A DNA stretch of 64,000 nucleotides from Mycolicibacterium aubagnense (GTDB lineage Bacteria; Actinomycetota; Actinomycetes; Mycobacteriales; Mycobacteriaceae), in assembly GCF_010730955.1 (NCBI RefSeq), contig NZ_AP022577.1, forward strand, positions 434,001 through 498,000, in the 5' to 3' direction. Position numbers and translations under genes: made by a program. Numbering within the stretch: the stretch's first letter is position 1; each line of letters opens with the position of its first letter. A model generated the notes under the pieces. That model was given only the letters and a program-made list of their open reading frames with translations. It was not told the origin of the DNA and ran no database searches. Positions 1 to 8,910 of this stretch are shown piece after piece.

Positions 1-1113
1 GAATGCCCGCACGTCATCGACGAACAACTCGGGCTGCTCAAAAGCCGCGAAGTGACCACCGCGCGGCATGGTGGTCCAGTGGGTGATGTTGTAGCCGCCC
101 TCGCACCATGATCGCGGCGGCCGCCCGATCTCCTTCGGGAACGACGCGACGCCCGTGGGCAATTCGACCCTGGTGCCGCCGCCGAAGACGCGGAAGCTCT
201 CCCAGTAGATTCGGGCCGAGGACGCGCCGGACGCGGTGGCCCAGTAGAGCATCACGTCATCGAGCATCTCGTCCCGACTGAGCGCGGTCTCCACATCCCC
301 GTCGTGATCGGTCCAGGACCAGAACTTTTCGACGATCCAGGCCAGTTGCGCCACCGGTGAGTCGACCAGGCCGTACCCGATGGTCTGCGGACGCGTCGAC
401 TGCTGCTTGGCATAGCCCGAGTCCTGGTCCTGGTAGCGCCTCAGCGCCGCGAGTGCCACCTGTTCTTCAGTGGTGAATTCCGTGGCACCTTTCGGGGGCC
501 TGCCCATCGGCATGTTGGTGTGAATCGCGATGCAGTGTCCGATGTTTCGTCCGATCTGCGTGGTCACCGCGGCGCCCCAGTCGCCGCCCTGCGCACCGTA
601 GCGGGTGTAGCCGAGTCGCACCATCAGCTCGTCCCACGCCCGCGCGATGCGCTCGACACCCCAGCCGGTTGCGGTCGGCTTGCCCGAGAATCCGAAACCC
701 GGCAGCGACGGGCACACGACGTGGAAGGCGTCCTCGGCGCGTCCGCCGTGCGCGGTGGGGTCGGTCAGCGGTTCGATGATCTTCTGGAATTCGGCGATCG
801 ACCCCGGCCAGCCGTGCGTGATGATCAACGGCAGGGCGTCGGGGTGCGGTGACCGCTGGTGGATGAAATGGATATCGAGCCCGTCGATCTCGGTGACGTA
901 CTGGTCGAACCGATTGAGCCGCGCTTCGCGAGCCCGCCAGTCGTAGCCGCCCGCCCAGTAGTCAGCCAGCGCGCGGGTGTAGCTCAGCGGGATGCCCTGG
1001 CTCCAGTCGTCGACGCACTCGGTTTCTGGCCACCGGGTATTGCTCAGGCGGCGGCGGAGATCGTCGAGGACCTCGTCGGGCACGGCAATACGGAAGCGTG
1101 TGATGGCAGTCAT
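1..1113 (-). CDS. Epoxide hydrolase, alpha/beta fold (3' end cut by window edge)
   Basis: 371 codons are readable from an ATG at 1113 and the frame runs off position 1, so only a short C-terminal tail is missing. The N-terminal part (residues about 1-110) matches the epoxide hydrolase N-terminal domain; the oxyanion motif HGWPGS and the nucleophile elbow GGDWG (Asp nucleophile) follow, and RGGHFAAFEQPE near the edge carries the catalytic His. Enzymes of this family open epoxides to diols through an Asp-ester intermediate in the cytoplasm. It is divergent from the agmatine deiminase gene, with a palindrome between them that may control both. Substrate unknown. Family call is firm. Confidence 0.9.
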   Translation of the reverse strand, partial: MTAITRFRIAVPDEVLDDLRRRLSNTRWPETECVDDWSQGIPLSYTRALADYWAGGYDWRAREARLNRFDQYVTEIDGLDIHFIHQRSPHPDALPLIITHGWPGSIAEFQKIIEPLTDPTAHGGRAEDAFHVVCPSLPGFGFSGKPTATGWGVERIARAWDELMVRLGYTRYGAQGGDWGAAVTTQIGRNIGHCIAIHTNMPMGRPPKGATEFTTEEQVALAALRRYQDQDSGYAKQQSTRPQTIGYGLVDSPVAQLAWIVEKFWSWTDHDGDVETALSRDEMLDDVMLYWATASGASSARIYWESFRVFGGGTRVELPTGVASFPKEIGRPPRSWCEGGYNITHWTTMPRGGHFAAFEQPELFVDDVRAF

Positions 1114-1241
1114 AGCGGTTCATTCTGGCCGATGAGCACCGGCGCGTGGGGAGGCGTGTCGCGGCCTCGCAGCAATCGCATGCGGTCGCTGCATCGGACT
1201 GCCAGGGCGGCGGTACACCGACATCGCTCTTCCCATTCTTG

Positions 1242-1259
1242 ACTGAATAATTAGTCAGT
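1242..1259. promoter_or_regulatory. 18-bp palindrome, probable TetR-type operator
   Basis: ACTGA-a-TAATTA-g-TCAGT pairs at 8 of 9 positions. It lies 130 bp from the starts of two divergent genes (epoxide hydrolase and agmatine deiminase-like lipoprotein). The symmetry and AT-rich core are typical of TetR-family operators. Which regulator binds is unknown; the TetR gene at 2633 is the nearest candidate. Confidence 0.5.
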
Positions 1260-1396
1260 GGCTAGCATGATCGGTGCCAGCCGGGACGTCTCGTGCGGCC
1301 GACCCCAGGTGATCAGCCGGTTTTCGTTTCCCGCATTCCAGATGTGAGTGCGCCGAGAGGGAGGTCGCGCATCGTCCTGACCACGCAAGGAATTTC

Positions 1397-2527
1397 ATGA
1401 TGAAACGACGCCGATTCATGCAGTCGAGCCTGCTCGCGCTAGGTGGGCTGATGGCCGCCGCGGCCTGCGACGACCGCACCTCGGGGCCGTCCGGCAGTCC
1501 CACCAGCACCGGCAACGACGGCCGCACCTGGGTGATGCCCGAAGAAGGGCAACCGCACAAGCGCACCTGGATGGCCTTCGGCGCCAGCGAGGCGATCTGG
1601 GGTGCGCAGCTGTTGCCACAGGTGCGGCGGGATCTGGCGACGATCGCGACCGCCATCGCCCGCTTCGAACCGGTTTCGATGCTGGTGCGGCACGATGAAC
1701 TCGATCTGGCGCGCTCCCTGCTCGGAGGCGCGAATGTCGAGTTGATCGTCTCCGACATCGACGACCTGTGGATCCGTGATACCGGCCCGGTGTTCGTCAC
1801 GGGTAACGGCGTCAAGGCCGGGGTCAATTTCAACTTCAACGGCTGGGGTGGCAAGCAGGAACATCGCCGCGACGCCAAGGTCGCCACCTTCGTCGACGAC
1901 CGCGCGGGTGTGGAGACCGTGCACACCGCTCTGGTTATGGAGGGCGGCGGCATCGAAGTCGACGGCGAGGGCACCGCAATCGCCACTGAATCCTGCATCC
2001 TCAATGCCAACCGCAACCCGGGCTGGAAGACGTCCGACGTCGAAGCCGAACTCGATCGAGTACTCGGGGTCAAGAAGGTGATCTGGCTGCCCGGAGTGGC
2101 CGGGCAGGACATCACCGACGGGCACACCGACTTCTACGCCCGCTTCGCCCGTCCCGGCGTCGCCGTCGCCACCCTGGACCACGACGAGAACTCCAGCGAG
2201 TATGACCTGACCCGCCGCCATCTCGACATCCTGCACAATGCCACCGACGCCCACGGTCGCGCCCTCGAGGTCGAATCCATCGACGCGCCTTCACAATTGC
2301 GGTACCAGAACGCCGCGAAGGACTTTGCCGCCGGGTACATCAACTTCTACGTCTGCAACGGCGCGGTCATCGCCCCCGAATTCGGCGACCCCGGCACCGA
2401 CCCTGCCGCCAAGGCCACCCTCACCCGGCTGTTCCCGGACCGACAGATCGTGCAGATTCCGATCGACGCCATCGCGGCGGGCGGGGGCGGCATCCACTGC
2501 ACCACACAGCAGGAACCCACCGGCTGA
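1397..2527 (+). CDS. Agmatine deiminase / peptidyl-arginine deiminase family, exported
   Basis: 376 aa. The start reads MMKRRRFMQ with a hydrophobic stretch ending AAAAC (Cys24): a twin-arginine-like signal followed by a weak lipobox, so the enzyme is probably exported and possibly lipid-anchored. The mature part shows the family active site: MEGGGIE, GHTDFYARF, and the catalytic Cys in GGGGIHC (about residue 368). The family hydrolyses guanidino groups (agmatine to N-carbamoylputrescine plus ammonia, or arginine residues). Cytoplasmic agmatine deiminases lack a signal, so this is an exported variant. The preceding AAGGA serves as ribosome binding site. A hairpin at 2573-2606 follows the gene. 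Confidence 0.88.
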   Translation: MMKRRRFMQSSLLALGGLMAAAACDDRTSGPSGSPTSTGNDGRTWVMPEEGQPHKRTWMAFGASEAIWGAQLLPQVRRDLATIATAIARFEPVSMLVRHDELDLARSLLGGANVELIVSDIDDLWIRDTGPVFVTGNGVKAGVNFNFNGWGGKQEHRRDAKVATFVDDRAGVETVHTALVMEGGGIEVDGEGTAIATESCILNANRNPGWKTSDVEAELDRVLGVKKVIWLPGVAGQDITDGHTDFYARFARPGVAVATLDHDENSSEYDLTRRHLDILHNATDAHGRALEVESIDAPSQLRYQNAAKDFAAGYINFYVCNGAVIAPEFGDPGTDPAAKATLTRLFPDRQIVQIPIDAIAAGGGGIHCTTQQEPTG

Positions 2528-2572
2528 TCCCGCCCGTAGGCCCCAGCGACACCTGCCGCCTGCCTGACCTGT

Positions 2573-2606
2573 GGCCGGTCCGGCGCGCCGCCCGTCAGGA
2601 CCGGCC
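2573..2606 (+). terminator. Stem-loop after agmatine deiminase gene
   Basis: GGCCGGTCC (2573-2581) pairs perfectly with GGACCGGCC (2598-2606) around a 16-nt loop. No U-run follows, which is usual for mycobacterial terminators. It lies between the deiminase stop and the TetR start at 2633. Confidence 0.5.
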
Positions 2607-2632
2607 TCACCATCGCAATAGAGTGAGGAACC

Positions 2633-3214
2633 GTGTCAGACCGTGTCACCCAGATCCTTGAAGCCGCCGTCCGCGTCATCGCTCAGGACGGTGTGCGCGG
2701 ACTGCGCGTCGACAAGCTCGCCACCGAGGCAGGCGTGTCTACCGCGTTGATCTATTACCACTTCAAAGACCGCGCCGGAGTGCTGCAGGCTGCTCTCGAA
2801 CACGTCAACCACCGGGCCCAAAGCTACACAGATCACGCCTTGAGCTCGATTGGCGGCGACCCGCGCGGCCAGGTCGACGCGGTGCTGCTGGCCGAACTCC
2901 AAGACCCCGACGAAATCCGCGAGAACTCCATCGCTTGGGGTGAACTGCGGGCAAGCGCCGTGTTCCATTCCGACCTGCGCGCACCGCTGGCCGAGTCCAC
3001 CCGTGCCTGGAACATCGACATCGAAACGCTCATCCGCGCCGCGCAGGACGCCGGCAGCATCGCTCCCGGCGTCGATGTCGCCGCGGCCGCCGAACGCCTC
3101 ACGGCCCTGGTCGAAGGACTGTCCGAACGCTGGCACAGCGGCTCGGTCACCCTCGATCGCGCCCGCCACCTGCTCGCCGGCGCGATCGAGTCCGAACTGC
3201 CCGCGGCGGACTAG
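2633..3214 (+). CDS. TetR/AcrR family transcriptional regulator
   Basis: 193 aa from a GTG with GAGGAA just upstream. The N-terminal helix-turn-helix is clear (AGVSTALIYYHFKDRAGV, residues about 32-50); the C-terminal half is a helical ligand domain without a recognisable ligand signature. TetR proteins are dimeric repressors released by small molecules. It is co-oriented with the deiminase gene and convergent with the aminotransferase gene. Its operator may be the palindrome at 1242-1259, but this is inference. Confidence 0.85.
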   Translation: MSDRVTQILEAAVRVIAQDGVRGLRVDKLATEAGVSTALIYYHFKDRAGVLQAALEHVNHRAQSYTDHALSSIGGDPRGQVDAVLLAELQDPDEIRENSIAWGELRASAVFHSDLRAPLAESTRAWNIDIETLIRAAQDAGSIAPGVDVAAAAERLTALVEGLSERWHSGSVTLDRARHLLAGAIESELPAAD

Positions 3215-3336
3215 TTTCCTGAGTCGTTAATTCGGATGCAGTAGTTGCCGTGCTGGTGAGGGTTTGTCCGGCGGTGTTGAGCCGGCGAACCGAGGTGTGG
3301 GTTTCCACGAATCCTGCTTGTGCGGCGCAAAGACCC

Positions 3337-4719
3337 TTACTGGGCGTACTGGTCCGCCACGTCGAGCGCGCGGTCCAGAATCGCCAGCCCAGACCGCACC
3401 TCGTCCGCACCGGCGTTGCACGGCGGCACCACGTGGACGCGGTTGAAGTTGGTGAACGGCATCAGGCCGTTCTGCTTGCAGAATGCGACGACCGCGTCCA
3501 TCGCGTCGCTGGTGCCGCCATAGGGCGCCAACGGTTCCCGGGTGGCCTGGTCCTTGACGAGTTCGATGGCCCAGAAGACGCCCGCGCCACGCACCTCACC
3601 GACGCTGGGGTGCCGCCGCGCGAAGTCGCGCAGCGCCGGTCCGATGATTTCCGCGCCGAGGCGGGCCGCGTTCTCGACCATGCCTTCATCACGCATGGCG
3701 TTGATCGTCGCGACCACGGCCGCGGCGGCCAACGGGTGTCCGGAGTAGGTCAGGCCACCTGGGTAGGCGCGCTCGGCGAAGGTCTGGGCGATGGCGGCAC
3801 TGATCGCGACGCCACCCAGTGGCACGTAGCCGGAGTTGACGCCCTTGGCGAACGTCAGCAGGTCGGGAACGACATCAAAGTGGTTGATGGCGAACCACTT
3901 TCCGGACCGGCCGAAGCCGGACATCACCTCGTCGGCGATCATCATGATGTCGTACTTGTCGCACAGTGCGCGCACGCCGGCCAGATAGCCGGGCGGCGGC
4001 ACCATGATGCCGGCGGTGCCGGGGATGGACTCGAGGATGATCGCGACGATGGTCGACGCGCCTTCGAGTTCGATCACCCGCTGCAGCTCGTCGAGGGCCC
4101 GCACGGATTCCTGCTCCTCGTTCTCGGCGTGGAACACCGAGCGGTACAGGAACGGTCCGTTGAAGTGCACGACGCCGGCCGCGCCGCGATCGTTGGCGAA
4201 GCGCCGCGGGTCGCCGGTCAGGTTGATCGCCAGGTCGGTGCCGCCGTGGTAGGAGCGGTAGCGGGCGAGCACCTTGTGCTTGCCGGTGTGCAGCCGTGCC
4301 ATGCGCACGGCGTGCTCGTTGGCATCGGCTCCGCCATTGGTGAAGAAGATGTGGTTCAGGTCGCCGGGGGTGAGTTCGGCGATCAGCCGGGCGGCTTCCG
4401 AACGTGCGGCGTTGGCGTGCTGCGGTGCGATGGTGCACAGCCTGGCGGCCTGTTCCTGAATCGCCGCAACGACTTTCGGGTGCTGGTGGCCGATGTTGGT
4501 GTTGACCAGCTGGGACGAGAAGTCCAGCAGCCGGTTGCCGTCGCCGTCCCAGAAGTAGCTGCCTTCGGCGGCAGTGATGGTCATCGGCTTCAGCGCCGCC
4601 TGGGCGGACCAGGAGTGGAAGACGTGGGCGCGATCCAACTGGTAGGCGCGTTCGGCCTCGGCGCGCATCGAGTCGATGGTGTGGCCGGCGGGCAGGAGCT
4701 GGTCTGTGACGAGGGTCAT
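3337..4719 (-). CDS. Class III PLP-dependent aminotransferase (omega-amino acid:pyruvate type)
   Basis: 460 aa, full length for class III transaminases. The PLP lysine lies in LLTFAKGVNSG (K292) and the ring-N aspartate in IADEVMSGFGRSG (D263). An AGAGGA ribosome site precedes the ATG. It is directly downstream of and co-directional with mmsA (95-bp gap), so a two-gene transcript is likely. Moving an omega-amino group (beta-alanine, 3-aminoisobutyrate or similar) to pyruvate would give a semialdehyde that MmsA oxidises to an acyl-CoA. Exact substrate is inferred from context only. Confidence 0.88.
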   Translation of the reverse strand: MTLVTDQLLPAGHTIDSMRAEAERAYQLDRAHVFHSWSAQAALKPMTITAAEGSYFWDGDGNRLLDFSSQLVNTNIGHQHPKVVAAIQEQAARLCTIAPQHANAARSEAARLIAELTPGDLNHIFFTNGGADANEHAVRMARLHTGKHKVLARYRSYHGGTDLAINLTGDPRRFANDRGAAGVVHFNGPFLYRSVFHAENEEQESVRALDELQRVIELEGASTIVAIILESIPGTAGIMVPPPGYLAGVRALCDKYDIMMIADEVMSGFGRSGKWFAINHFDVVPDLLTFAKGVNSGYVPLGGVAISAAIAQTFAERAYPGGLTYSGHPLAAAAVVATINAMRDEGMVENAARLGAEIIGPALRDFARRHPSVGEVRGAGVFWAIELVKDQATREPLAPYGGTSDAMDAVVAFCKQNGLMPFTNFNRVHVVPPCNAGADEVRSGLAILDRALDVADQYAQ

Positions 4720-4814
4720 GTCAATTCCTCTGTGGTGGCGGGGCAGTGGCTGGCGGGTAGTGCGCGGGCCCCTTCGGGGACGTCGGGCCCCGCGTACTGG
4801 TTCGGGTCGGGCGG

Positions 4815-6314
4815 TCAGTTGTTTTCCGGGAAGCCCAGATTGATGCCGCCGTGGCTGGGGTCCAGCCAGCGCTGCGTGATGGCCTTGGCGCGGGTGAAGA
4901 ACTGCACACCCTCTGGACCGTAGGCGTGGCTATCGCCGAACAGCGAGGCCTTCCAGCCGCCAAAGCTGTAGAACGCCATGGGAACCGGGATCGGCACATT
5001 GACGCCGACCATGCCGACCTCGACCTCGTTCTGGAATCGGCGGGCTGCACCACCGTCGTTGGTGAATATCGCGGTGCCGTTGCCATACGGGTTGTTGTTG
5101 ATCAGTTCGAGCGCCTCGTCATAGGTCTCGACGCGGACGATCGACAGCACGGGGCCGAAGATTTCGTCGGTGTAGACGCTCATCTCGGGGGTGACGTTGT
5201 CCAGCAGTGTCGGGCCGAGCCAGAAGCCGTTCTCGCCGCCGTCGGCGACCACGTTGCGACCGTCGAGCACGACTTTGGCGCCCTCGGCCTCGCCGGCGTC
5301 GATGTACGACGCGACCTTGTCCCGGTGCACCTTGGTGATCAGCGGCCCCATGTCGGCGCCCTTGGTGCCGTCACCGGTCTTGAGGGTTCGGGCCCGCTCG
5401 ACGATCTTGGCGACCAGGTCATCGGCGATGGGACCGACGGCCACGCATACGGAGACCGCCATGCAGCGCTCACCGGCCGAGCCGAAGCCCGCGTTGATCA
5501 TGTTGTCGGCGGCCAGGTCGAGGTCGGCGTCGGGCAGGACAACCGCGTGGTTCTTGGCGCCGCCCAGGGCCTGGACGCGCTTGCCGGAGGCAGTGGCGGT
5601 CCGGTAGACGTACTGCGCGATCGGGGTGGAGCCGACGAACGAGACGGCCTTGACGGCGGGGTTGGTCAGCAGTTCGTCGACGGCGGTCTTGTCGCCCTGC
5701 AGGACGTTGAAGACACCGTCGGGCAGGCCGGCTTCCTTCCACAGTTCGGCCATCCACAGCGACGCGGACGGGTCCTTCTCCGAGGGCTTGACCACGACGG
5801 TGTTGCCGGCGGCGATGGCGATGGGGAAGAACCACATGGGGACCATGGCCGGGAAGTTGAATGGCGCGATGATGGCGACCGGACCCAAAGCCTGGCGGAT
5901 GTTGTAGACGTCGACGTTGGTGGAGGCGTTCTCGGTGTAGCCGCCCTTGAGCAGATGCGGTATGCCGCAGGCGAATTCGACGACCTCGATGCCGCGGGCA
6001 ACCTCGCCCATGGCGTCGGAGAGCACTTTGCCGTGCTCGGCGGTGATGATGGCGGCCACCTCTTCGCGGCGGGCGTTGAGGAGCTCGCGAAACGTGAACA
6101 GGGTCTGTACGCGTTTGGTGATCGAGGTGTCGCGCCAGGCGGGGAAGGCGGCGACGGCGGCGTTGATCACGGCCCGGGCGTCCTCGATGCTGGCCAGTGC
6201 GACCTGACCGGTGACCTCGCCGGTGGCCGGGTTGGTGACCGGTGCCGATTGCCCCGAGGACCCGGCGAAGATGTCGTTGTTGATCCAGTGCGAGATGGTC
6301 CGCGAGGTGGTCAT
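4815..6314 (-). CDS. mmsA: Methylmalonate-semialdehyde dehydrogenase (CoA-acylating)
   Basis: 499 aa from the ATG at 6314, preceded by AGGAAGG; a longer frame to 6389 lacks a ribosome site and its extra residues are not family-like. The catalytic Cys is in GSAGERCMAVSV, and IAPFNFPAMVPMWF plus PSEKDPSAS are hallmarks of the CoA-dependent MmsA branch of aldehyde dehydrogenases. The reaction is methylmalonate or malonate semialdehyde + CoA + NAD to propionyl- or acetyl-CoA. It leads an operon with the aminotransferase gene and is divergent from the PucR-type regulator, its likely controller. Confidence 0.93.
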   Translation of the reverse strand: MTTSRTISHWINNDIFAGSSGQSAPVTNPATGEVTGQVALASIEDARAVINAAVAAFPAWRDTSITKRVQTLFTFRELLNARREEVAAIITAEHGKVLSDAMGEVARGIEVVEFACGIPHLLKGGYTENASTNVDVYNIRQALGPVAIIAPFNFPAMVPMWFFPIAIAAGNTVVVKPSEKDPSASLWMAELWKEAGLPDGVFNVLQGDKTAVDELLTNPAVKAVSFVGSTPIAQYVYRTATASGKRVQALGGAKNHAVVLPDADLDLAADNMINAGFGSAGERCMAVSVCVAVGPIADDLVAKIVERARTLKTGDGTKGADMGPLITKVHRDKVASYIDAGEAEGAKVVLDGRNVVADGGENGFWLGPTLLDNVTPEMSVYTDEIFGPVLSIVRVETYDEALELINNNPYGNGTAIFTNDGGAARRFQNEVEVGMVGVNVPIPVPMAFYSFGGWKASLFGDSHAYGPEGVQFFTRAKAITQRWLDPSHGGINLGFPENN

Positions 6315-6413
6315 CGTCGAGGTCGGCCTTCCTGGTGGTGCGGGTGTGCACTTAGCTTGCCGCCACGAGGGCACCGAAATGGCCGTCACTCTGTATCAAG
6401 TTGCACCAAGAGA

Positions 6414-6428
6414 TTTACACTTTGTAAA
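6414..6428. promoter_or_regulatory. 15-bp perfect palindrome abutting the pucR-type start codon
   Basis: TTTACA-CTT-TGTAAA ends on the A of the start codon at 6428. It is the only strong dyad in the 113-bp divergent region between mmsA and the regulator gene. No ribosome site is visible before 6428, so the regulator message may be leaderless. A protein bound here would block regulator transcription and could touch mmsA. Confidence 0.5.
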
Positions 6429-8041
6429 TGCCGACCATCGCCGAGATCGTCGCTCTCCCGGTGATCCAGCAGGGTGAGCCGGAGATCCTCTGCGCCCAGG
6501 GTTTCGATCGCCCGATCCGCTGGGTCCACGTCAGTGATGTCCCGGATCCCTCGGAAGTCCTGCAGGGTGGCGAGCTGGTGCTGACGACCGGGGCTGCGCT
6601 GCGGGCCGCGCCTGTGGACTATCTGCGGTCGCTCGCCGCGGCGCAGGCGGTGGGCGTCGTCGTCGAACTGGGCGCCGGCGCCGTGCCGTTGCCCGCCAAT
6701 GTTGGCGCCATCGCGGAGGAGCTGGGGCTGGCCCTCGTCGCTGTGCGCCGGGTGATCAAGTTTGTCGAGGTGACCGAACAGGTGCACCGGGTGATCGTCG
6801 CGGACCAGTATCAGGAGGTGGACTTCGCGCGTCAGACACACGAGGTGTTCACCGACCTGAGCATGCGGCGGGCCACGCCTGCCAGCATCACCGACGCGGC
6901 GGCGAATCTGCTCGGTGTGCCCGTCGTCCTCGAAGACCTCACGCATCAGGCCATCGCCCTGGCCGCCGCGGGGCATGCCACATCAGATGTGTTGCGGGAC
7001 TGGCAACGGCGGTCCCGCCGGCACGAGACCGGAGCTGAGCGGACAGACGGCTGGGTGATCAGCGAAGTCGGTCGCGGTGACGATGCCTGGGGCCGGCTCA
7101 TCGCGCTGAGCCCCTCCGACAACGTGGCGGCCAAGTTCACAGTCGTGCTGGAGCGGGCGTCACAGGCGCTGGTGCTCCACCGCATGGCCGAGCGTGGCCG
7201 TACCGATATCGAACATCAAGCACAGGCCGGGCTACTGGAAGATGTTGTGCGCGAACGTATCCGGTTCGAGGACGACGCGACCGCGCGAGCGTTCGCGCTG
7301 GGTCTGCGACCGGCGGCGCAGTACCTGCCCGCGACGCTGCGGATTTCGGGATGGACCGCCGATGCTGACCCGGTCTCGGAGCAACGACGTGGCGCTCGGC
7401 TGCTCGATGTCGTCACGCGATCGGTGAAAGCGTTGGGACACACCGGATTGTTCTCGCTGCGCGGGCCCGGCGAGATCGCCATGGTGCTGTCGCTGAAGGT
7501 GCGCCCGGGCGGTGCGCTGGAACCGCTGGGGCGAGCGCTGCGCCGTGATGCCGAACGCGCGGTCGATGCCCACGGCCTGGTGCTCGGCGTCGGCACACCG
7601 TCCTCCAGGCTGATCGACGCCATCCACCGCATCACCGATGCCGCCCATGTCGCCGAGGCGGCGCTGTCGCTGCCTGTCTCGCAGCGGGTCTGCTTCCGGG
7701 TCGCCGACATCCGGCTGCGCGGGCTGCTGTCGATGCTGCGGGCCGATCCTCGGGTCCAGCGGTTCGCCGAAGGGGAGCTTCGGGCGCTGATCTTGCACGA
7801 CATGGAAAGCGGCGACGGCCTGCTGGACGTGCTGCGCGGCTATCTCGAACTCGGTGGCAACAAGTCGGCACTGGCATCGCGGCTGCACCTGAGCCGGCCG
7901 TCCCTCTATGCGAAACTGAACCGCGTCGAGCAGATTCTGGGCGTCGATCTCGCTGACGGCGAGTCCGCCACCTCGTTGCATGTGGCGCTGCTGATCCTCG
8001 AGACACGAAATGCGTTCAGCGGTGCCGGCGCACCGCTGTGA
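6428..8041 (+). CDS. PucR family transcriptional regulator
   Basis: 537 aa. The N-terminal PucR domain (about residues 5-125) starts MPTIAEIVALPVIQQGEPEI; a central GGDEF-like linker follows; the C-terminal helix-turn-helix is seen in YLELGGNKSALASRLHLSRP (about residues 475-520). PucR proteins activate purine, amino-acid or amine catabolism genes. Its divergent placement next to mmsA and the transaminase points to control of that pathway. A 15-bp palindrome overlaps its start codon, suggesting autoregulation. Confidence 0.88.
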   Translation: MPTIAEIVALPVIQQGEPEILCAQGFDRPIRWVHVSDVPDPSEVLQGGELVLTTGAALRAAPVDYLRSLAAAQAVGVVVELGAGAVPLPANVGAIAEELGLALVAVRRVIKFVEVTEQVHRVIVADQYQEVDFARQTHEVFTDLSMRRATPASITDAAANLLGVPVVLEDLTHQAIALAAAGHATSDVLRDWQRRSRRHETGAERTDGWVISEVGRGDDAWGRLIALSPSDNVAAKFTVVLERASQALVLHRMAERGRTDIEHQAQAGLLEDVVRERIRFEDDATARAFALGLRPAAQYLPATLRISGWTADADPVSEQRRGARLLDVVTRSVKALGHTGLFSLRGPGEIAMVLSLKVRPGGALEPLGRALRRDAERAVDAHGLVLGVGTPSSRLIDAIHRITDAAHVAEAALSLPVSQRVCFRVADIRLRGLLSMLRADPRVQRFAEGELRALILHDMESGDGLLDVLRGYLELGGNKSALASRLHLSRPSLYAKLNRVEQILGVDLADGESATSLHVALLILETRNAFSGAGAPL

Positions 8042-8042
8042 C

Positions 8043-8684
8043 ATGCTTCTGACCGTGTCGGGCACATCGCGGAACCGCCAGGGCAATGCCACCCGCGCCA
8101 AGTTGGTGAAGACGGCCGAGAAGCTGTTCGCCGAGCAGGGCGTGGACGCCGTCTCGGTGCGCTCGGTCAACGCCGCGGCGGGCCTCGGCGCCGCGTCGGT
8201 GCACTATCACTTCGGTTCCAAAGATGAGCTGTTGCGCGCGGTGGTTCTGGACCTCGGTGCCGCGGTGGGCTCGGCTATCCAGGCCAATGTCGATGTGCTG
8301 GCGGCAGATTCGGCCGCGCCATCGCCGGACGCGTTGGTCCGGGCGGTCACGGCGCCCTACCTCGATCTACTGCGCCGCCAGCGCACCCGCGGGATGCGGT
8401 GGATCAAGATCATGGCGCAGATCACCCAGGCGGGGCCGGCCGATGAAACCATCGAGCCCAAGTTGCGGGCCGCGTTGCTGGCTCAGGTCCGGCGGGCCTT
8501 CCCGAATGCTGCCGCGGAGCGGCTCGAGGCCCGCTGGGCGGTGTCGATCATGGGCTTCGTACAGGGTCTGAGCCGCGCCGATGAATGGGACCGCGTCAAG
8601 CTCTCCGCCCCGGCCCTGGAAGCGTTCTATGAAGACCTCGTGACGTTCGTCGTCGGTGGCACCGAGCGCCTGCTCAACTCCTAA
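8043..8684 (+). CDS. TetR family transcriptional regulator
   Basis: 213 aa from an ATG one base after the PucR-type stop; a GTG at 8055 is an alternative. The HTH reads AGLGAASVHYHFGSKDEL (about residues 40-57). The tight spacing suggests translation coupled to the upstream gene. Downstream lie a repeat-rich spacer and a strong inverted repeat in front of the LLM-alcohol dehydrogenase operon, which makes those genes the likely targets. Confidence 0.85.
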   Translation: MLLTVSGTSRNRQGNATRAKLVKTAEKLFAEQGVDAVSVRSVNAAAGLGAASVHYHFGSKDELLRAVVLDLGAAVGSAIQANVDVLAADSAAPSPDALVRAVTAPYLDLLRRQRTRGMRWIKIMAQITQAGPADETIEPKLRAALLAQVRRAFPNAAAERLEARWAVSIMGFVQGLSRADEWDRVKLSAPALEAFYEDLVTFVVGGTERLLNS

Positions 8685-8689
8685 CTTCC

Positions 8690-8805
8690 GCGAGCGTGCG
8701 GGTCTGCCCGCAACACGCCGTGGACTTCGCGTAATTTCGTCGCATTCGTGACTGGCGAGCGTGCGCATCGTGTCCAGCCTTGACGGCGTGTCCTGCGCAA
8801 ACACG
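8690..8805. repeat. Spacer with repeated GCGAGCGTGCG and short hairpins
   Basis: GCGAGCGTGCG occurs at 8690-8700 and 8755-8765. The first copy opens a hairpin, TGCGGG-tctg-CCCGCA (8697-8712), and a second dyad GCGTGT/ACACGC lies at about 8785-8805. These look like mycobacterial intergenic palindromic units; the first probably ends TetR transcription. Confidence 0.4.
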
Positions 8806-8828
8806 CACCTTCGCCGTTCTCATTTATG

Positions 8829-8853
8829 GATCACTTGATCCAATCGAGTGATC
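8829..8853. promoter_or_regulatory. Overlapping inverted repeats, probable TetR operator
   Basis: GATCACT...AGTGATC forms 11-bp arms with one mismatch over 25 bp. Nested in it, TGGATCA-ct-TGATCCA (8827-8842) is a perfect 16-bp dyad. It lies 58 bp before the GTG of the LLM oxidoreductase gene. The TetR encoded at 8043-8684 is the obvious candidate ligand. Confidence 0.6.
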
Positions 8854-8910
8854 GGATTACTGTCGGCCGGGCAAGCCGAGACATCCCTCACCGAGAACCA
8901 GGAGACCACC

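Noticed and set aside
4851..6464. 537-residue forward frame opposite mmsA
   Set aside because: Antisense shadow with Gly/Asp/Val/His bias; the mmsA reading is certain.
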